A stretch of 15,849 nt of DNA from RXIX01 sp003989075 (GTDB lineage: Bacteria > Pseudomonadota > Gammaproteobacteria > Competibacterales > Competibacteraceae). Every line of letters starts with the position of its first letter. Within the stretch, counting starts at the first letter, position 1. This document shows, piece by piece, positions 13,291-15,849 of this stretch. The stretch is taken from the NCBI GenBank assembly GCA_029780415.1, contig JAKOYN010000045.1:1-15849 (forward strand), read 5' to 3'. Below the pieces are notes generated by a model. That model made no database searches. It was not told the DNA's origin and worked only from the letters and a program-made list of their open reading frames with translations. The position numbers were made by a program, and so were the translations under genes.

Positions 13291-15132
13291 ATGTCCTCAT
13301 CTGCCCGTCCCCGCTTCCGCCTACGCTGCCTGCATCGCAGCATCGCCCTGTTGCTCGCTGGGGCCAGCACCCTGAGCGTGGCCGCCAATGTGCCTGATAA
13401 CAGCACCGCGCCGCTGGGCATCAACATCAGCACCATCACCTACTGGAGCAGTGAATGGCCGGTGGTGGACGAGATGAAGCGCTCCAATAAATGGCTGACC
13501 CAGTGCGACACCCGCAATTCGCCCGCCTGCACCGCAGCGATCTGGGACACGGGCGAACAGAGTCGCCTCGATCTGGACGCGCACGGCTGGGTGCGCTCGC
13601 TGCCGGCCACGAATGATCCGGCGGTGCGTTATCGCACCATCGCCACGCTGATGCTGCAGGGCGATGGCGGTTATCATCCGGCCGGGCAATACATCGTCCT
13701 GTACGACGGCGAAGGCACGCTGGACTACCAGTTCGACGCCAGCCGCAATGCAGCCCTGTCCACGCCCGGTCGCGATGTGCTGGATGTCAAGGCCGGCACC
13801 CTCGGCATCCTGCTCAAGATCACGGCCACCGATCCACGCCGCACCGGCAACTATTTGCGCAATATTCGCGTCATCCGCCCCGGTGGGGTCTGTAACGATG
13901 ATCCCTTCGCCTATGCCGAGGATGCCAGCGTCTGCCAGGCACGCGGCGAGCGCTATACGCCCTTTGTCGAGCGTTACGCCAGCGAACCGTTTCACCCGCT
14001 GTTCCTGCACGACCTGCGCCCGTTCCGGGTGATCCGTTTCATGGATTTCCTCAACACCAATAACAGCACGCTGCAAAGCTGGGCGCAGCGGCCCAGGCTG
14101 GAGGATGCGCGCTGGACCGGTCCCGGTGGTGCGCCGCTGGAACTGGCGCTGGATCTGGCCGTGCGCCTGAATGCTGATCCCTGGCTGAACATACCCATTC
14201 AGGCCGATAACGACTATGTGCAGCGCAGCGCCCGCCTTGCCCACGAACGCCTGCGGCCCGGCCAGCGCGTCTATGTCGAATACGGCAACGAGGTCTGGAA
14301 TGATCTGTTCAGCGCCGGCGCCTGGGTACAGCAGCAGGCCGTAAAACGCTGGCCGGATCAGCCCGGTGGCCCTTCGCCCTATACGCGCCGTGCCAACTGG
14401 TACGGGATGCGCGCAGCGGAAATCTGCCGGCTGTGGAAACGGGAATGGGGTACAGACCGGGCACAGGTACAGTGCGTAATCGGCGGTGCGCCTACCAATA
14501 CCTGGATTAATGAGCAGATGCTGGCCTGTCCGCTGGTGGCAGCGGAAAACGGTGGCCGCACCTGCGCCGAGGGCATGACGGCCTTGGCGGTCGCACCCTA
14601 TTTTGGCTCGCACCTTGGCCTGTCCAAGAACGCGCCGACTGTGGCTGCCTGGACCGAGCAATCGGATGGCGGGCTGCTCAGCCTGTTTCAAGAACTGGCG
14701 CGGGGCGATGTGTTGAACGCGCCGGGTGGTCTGTCACTGCCGGCGGTGTATGGCTACATCGACCGGCAGCGTATCCTGGCCGAGCGCTATCGGCTGGTGC
14801 TGGTCGCCTACGAGGGCGGGCAGCATGTCGCCGGAGTCGGCAATGTGCAAAACGATGCTCGCATGGAAAAACTCTTCACCAGTGCCAACCGCGATCCACA
14901 GATGGGCGCCCTGTATCTGGATTATCTCAATGGCTGGCGACAACACGGCGGCCAGTTGTTCGTGCATTTCAACAGCGTTGGCCGCTATGGCAAGTTCGGC
15001 AGTTGGGGCGCCAAGGAATATCAGACGCAGACCAGTGCGCCCAAGTACGATGCCCTGCTGCGCTTCATCGCCGATAATCCCTGCTGGTGGGATGGCTGTG
15101 TGGCCACCACGACCGGCGCCGGCCAGCCGTGA
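13291..15132 (+). CDS. secreted glycoside hydrolase-like protein (clan GH-A type)
   Basis: 613 aa from ATG 13291, giving a signal peptide with Arg-rich n-region and hydrophobic core SIALLLAGASTLSVAA (cleavage near residue 32). The mature protein starts with LGINISTITYWSSEWPVVDEM, followed by a beta-sandwich-like part (QYIVLYDGEGTLDYQF...). The barrel region has RFMDFLNTNN, NADPWLNIPIQ, YVEYGNEVWND (N333/E334, the NE pair of clan A enzymes, acid/base) and LVAYEGGQHV (E508, probable nucleophile). Paired Cys residues fit a periplasmic or exported protein. I recall similar proteins annotated as cellulose-binding or GH5/39-like, but cannot assign a family or substrate; beta-glucan or exopolysaccharide is a guess. 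Longer starts (13231) would hide the signal peptide. The 5' side lies just after the IS right end, so its native promoter may have been lost or replaced. Confidence 0.7.
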   Translation: MSSSARPRFRLRCLHRSIALLLAGASTLSVAANVPDNSTAPLGINISTITYWSSEWPVVDEMKRSNKWLTQCDTRNSPACTAAIWDTGEQSRLDLDAHGWVRSLPATNDPAVRYRTIATLMLQGDGGYHPAGQYIVLYDGEGTLDYQFDASRNAALSTPGRDVLDVKAGTLGILLKITATDPRRTGNYLRNIRVIRPGGVCNDDPFAYAEDASVCQARGERYTPFVERYASEPFHPLFLHDLRPFRVIRFMDFLNTNNSTLQSWAQRPRLEDARWTGPGGAPLELALDLAVRLNADPWLNIPIQADNDYVQRSARLAHERLRPGQRVYVEYGNEVWNDLFSAGAWVQQQAVKRWPDQPGGPSPYTRRANWYGMRAAEICRLWKREWGTDRAQVQCVIGGAPTNTWINEQMLACPLVAAENGGRTCAEGMTALAVAPYFGSHLGLSKNAPTVAAWTEQSDGGLLSLFQELARGDVLNAPGGLSLPAVYGYIDRQRILAERYRLVLVAYEGGQHVAGVGNVQNDARMEKLFTSANRDPQMGALYLDYLNGWRQHGGQLFVHFNSVGRYGKFGSWGAKEYQTQTSAPKYDALLRFIADNPCWWDGCVATTTGAGQP

Positions 15133-15546
15133 GTGTTTATACAAGCTCGTTAATTGAGTGGGGCAAAAGCACGGGGCCGACATTCGCATCGCGCGTAACG
15201 AATGCATGGAGACGATGGCGGCCTGTCATGTTCTGCGCAACTGCCGAATCAACCGGGCCGATGAGCAGAGTGCTGCAAACTTTACTGCGGCTCCTCTATC
15301 GCCCCGGTAGGCTTGTCGTGTTGCCATGTTGACTCTAATCTCCAGCGGACTAACTATGATTTAATGGCGTTTATCCGGGGCTGATACGGCTACGGAAACC
15401 GTAATACACGTAGTTTCACTGTTCGCTAGTCAAGTCCTCAGTATTTTTTAGTAGTGCCTATTTCAGATGCTTGAAATAGCAGTTGCATTTTTCTGGATAG
15501 AACTGACTTGAAGACCAGTGGACGCAATCAACAATAACAGAAAGAT

Positions 15547-15690
15547 ATGAATATGAGATTGGACGATTTTTTTAATTTGCAATTTTTTATTGAAAACTGG
15601 TACATCTCAATACCCATCGTGTTCATTTTTTTAGTTGTTTTATTTGAGCAGGACTTTCGCTTGGAATTTCTCGTTCAAGCAGTCTGGTAA
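15547..15690 (+). CDS. possible 47-aa membrane peptide
   Basis: ATG 15547 to TAA 15688-15690. An N-terminal polar part (MNMRLDDFFNLQFFIENW) is followed by a hydrophobic stretch YISIPIVFIFLVVLF (residues ~19-33) and a short tail encoded across the CAGGACTTTCGCTT repeat. It has no strong Shine-Dalgarno (CAGAAAG). It could be a small membrane protein, the beginning of a larger membrane protein cut by the repeat, or chance coding in AT-rich DNA. No family recognised. Confidence 0.25.
   Translation: MNMRLDDFFNLQFFIENWYISIPIVFIFLVVLFEQDFRLEFLVQAVW
15649..15662 (+). repeat. solitary MITE terminal repeat
   Basis: CAGGACTTTCGCTT, identical over 14 bases to the left end of the element at 2604-2617. 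What follows (GGAATTTCTCG) does not match the element interior, and no inverted partner occurs before the window end. It may be a decayed or partial copy. Confidence 0.55.
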
Positions 15691-15849
15691 ACTCGGATAT
15701 GTGGTTGGCGTAACTCGCTACGCAAATACTCACTCCACAGGTTTTGTTTGACTTGGTAGAGTGTTTTTCTTAGCTTTTTAGCCACGACTTTCAATGAAAA
15801 CCATGCCTGATAGCAACAAAATAAATGATTGCGTTGCGCTCGTTGTTTG

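Larger units (their letters stand above)
15133..15849. other. mostly non-coding, AT-rich tail of the window
   Basis: 717 bases without a convincing gene. GC drops markedly after ~15330. It holds hairpin CTATTTCA-GATGCT-TGAAATAG (15458-15479) followed ~7 bases later by ATTTTT, a TACGG-AAA-CCGTA inverted repeat near 15390-15405, a possible 47-aa peptide (15547-15690), and a solitary CAGGACTTTCGCTT (15649-15662) identical to the MITE ends. The composition shift suggests acquired or decayed DNA. Confidence 0.5.

Noticed and set aside
13321..14691. 456-codon open frame on the minus strand.
   Set aside because: Shadow of the secreted hydrolase, which has a signal peptide and catalytic motifs on the plus strand.
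15087..15332. 81-codon frame overlapping the hydrolase end.
   Set aside because: Much of it lies in another frame of the hydrolase, with no ribosome binding site or recognisable domain.

Overview
The window is GC-rich chromosomal DNA, most probably from a gammaproteobacterium. The evidence is the GlgB type, a DUF2789 remnant, an EnvZ/OmpR-like pair, a 5TM-LYT/HD-GYP protein and dispersed GTCATACCCGC-type palindromic repeats. A glycogen-storing Competibacter-like organism would fit, but that is a guess. The last ~500 bases are clearly more AT-rich. No rRNA, tRNA or CRISPR array was seen.

Layout. (a) 1-155: a structured end of an IS200/IS605-type element that runs into the start codon of the next gene. 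(b) 153-1328 (+): ATP-grasp ligase. (c) 1504-2529 (+): DegV-family lipid-binding protein. (d) 2530-2828: a hairpin, then a MITE-like repeat element lying between convergent genes. (e) 2829-6296 (-): a tandem glycogen branching enzyme gene, in which a degenerate partial GlgB is fused to a complete GlgB and the first part is split by an in-frame amber codon. (f) 6375-6404: a perfect 30-nt palindrome. (g) 6459-7076 (-): Spy/CpxP-like Met-rich periplasmic protein. (h) 7209-9392 (-): membrane PAS-GAF-HD-GYP c-di-GMP phosphodiesterase. Divergent from it are (i) 9606-11719 (+), an OmpR-like regulator and EnvZ-like kinase with a 1-nt overlap. (j) 11774-13186: a DUF2789 gene cut after about 28 codons by an IS200/IS605-type element. 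The element carries a divergent 42-aa ribbon-helix-helix gene and a TnpB of the group that lacks the usual RuvC-II glutamate. (k) 13291-15132 (+): a secreted clan-A-like glycoside hydrolase. (l) 15133-15849: largely non-coding, with one possible 47-aa membrane peptide and a solitary copy of the MITE end.

How the parts may work together. GlgB makes the alpha-1,6 branches of glycogen. The HD-GYP protein and the two-component pair are a signalling block, and the secreted hydrolase could act on an exopolysaccharide, but nothing in the sequence proves a link between them. The points most worth a second look are the split tandem GlgB (an amber at a conserved Trp, next to a good Shine-Dalgarno and in-frame GTG), the RHH/TnpB element with a structured end that shows compensatory stem changes against a second copy at the window start, and the repeat family at 2598-2787 and 15649.
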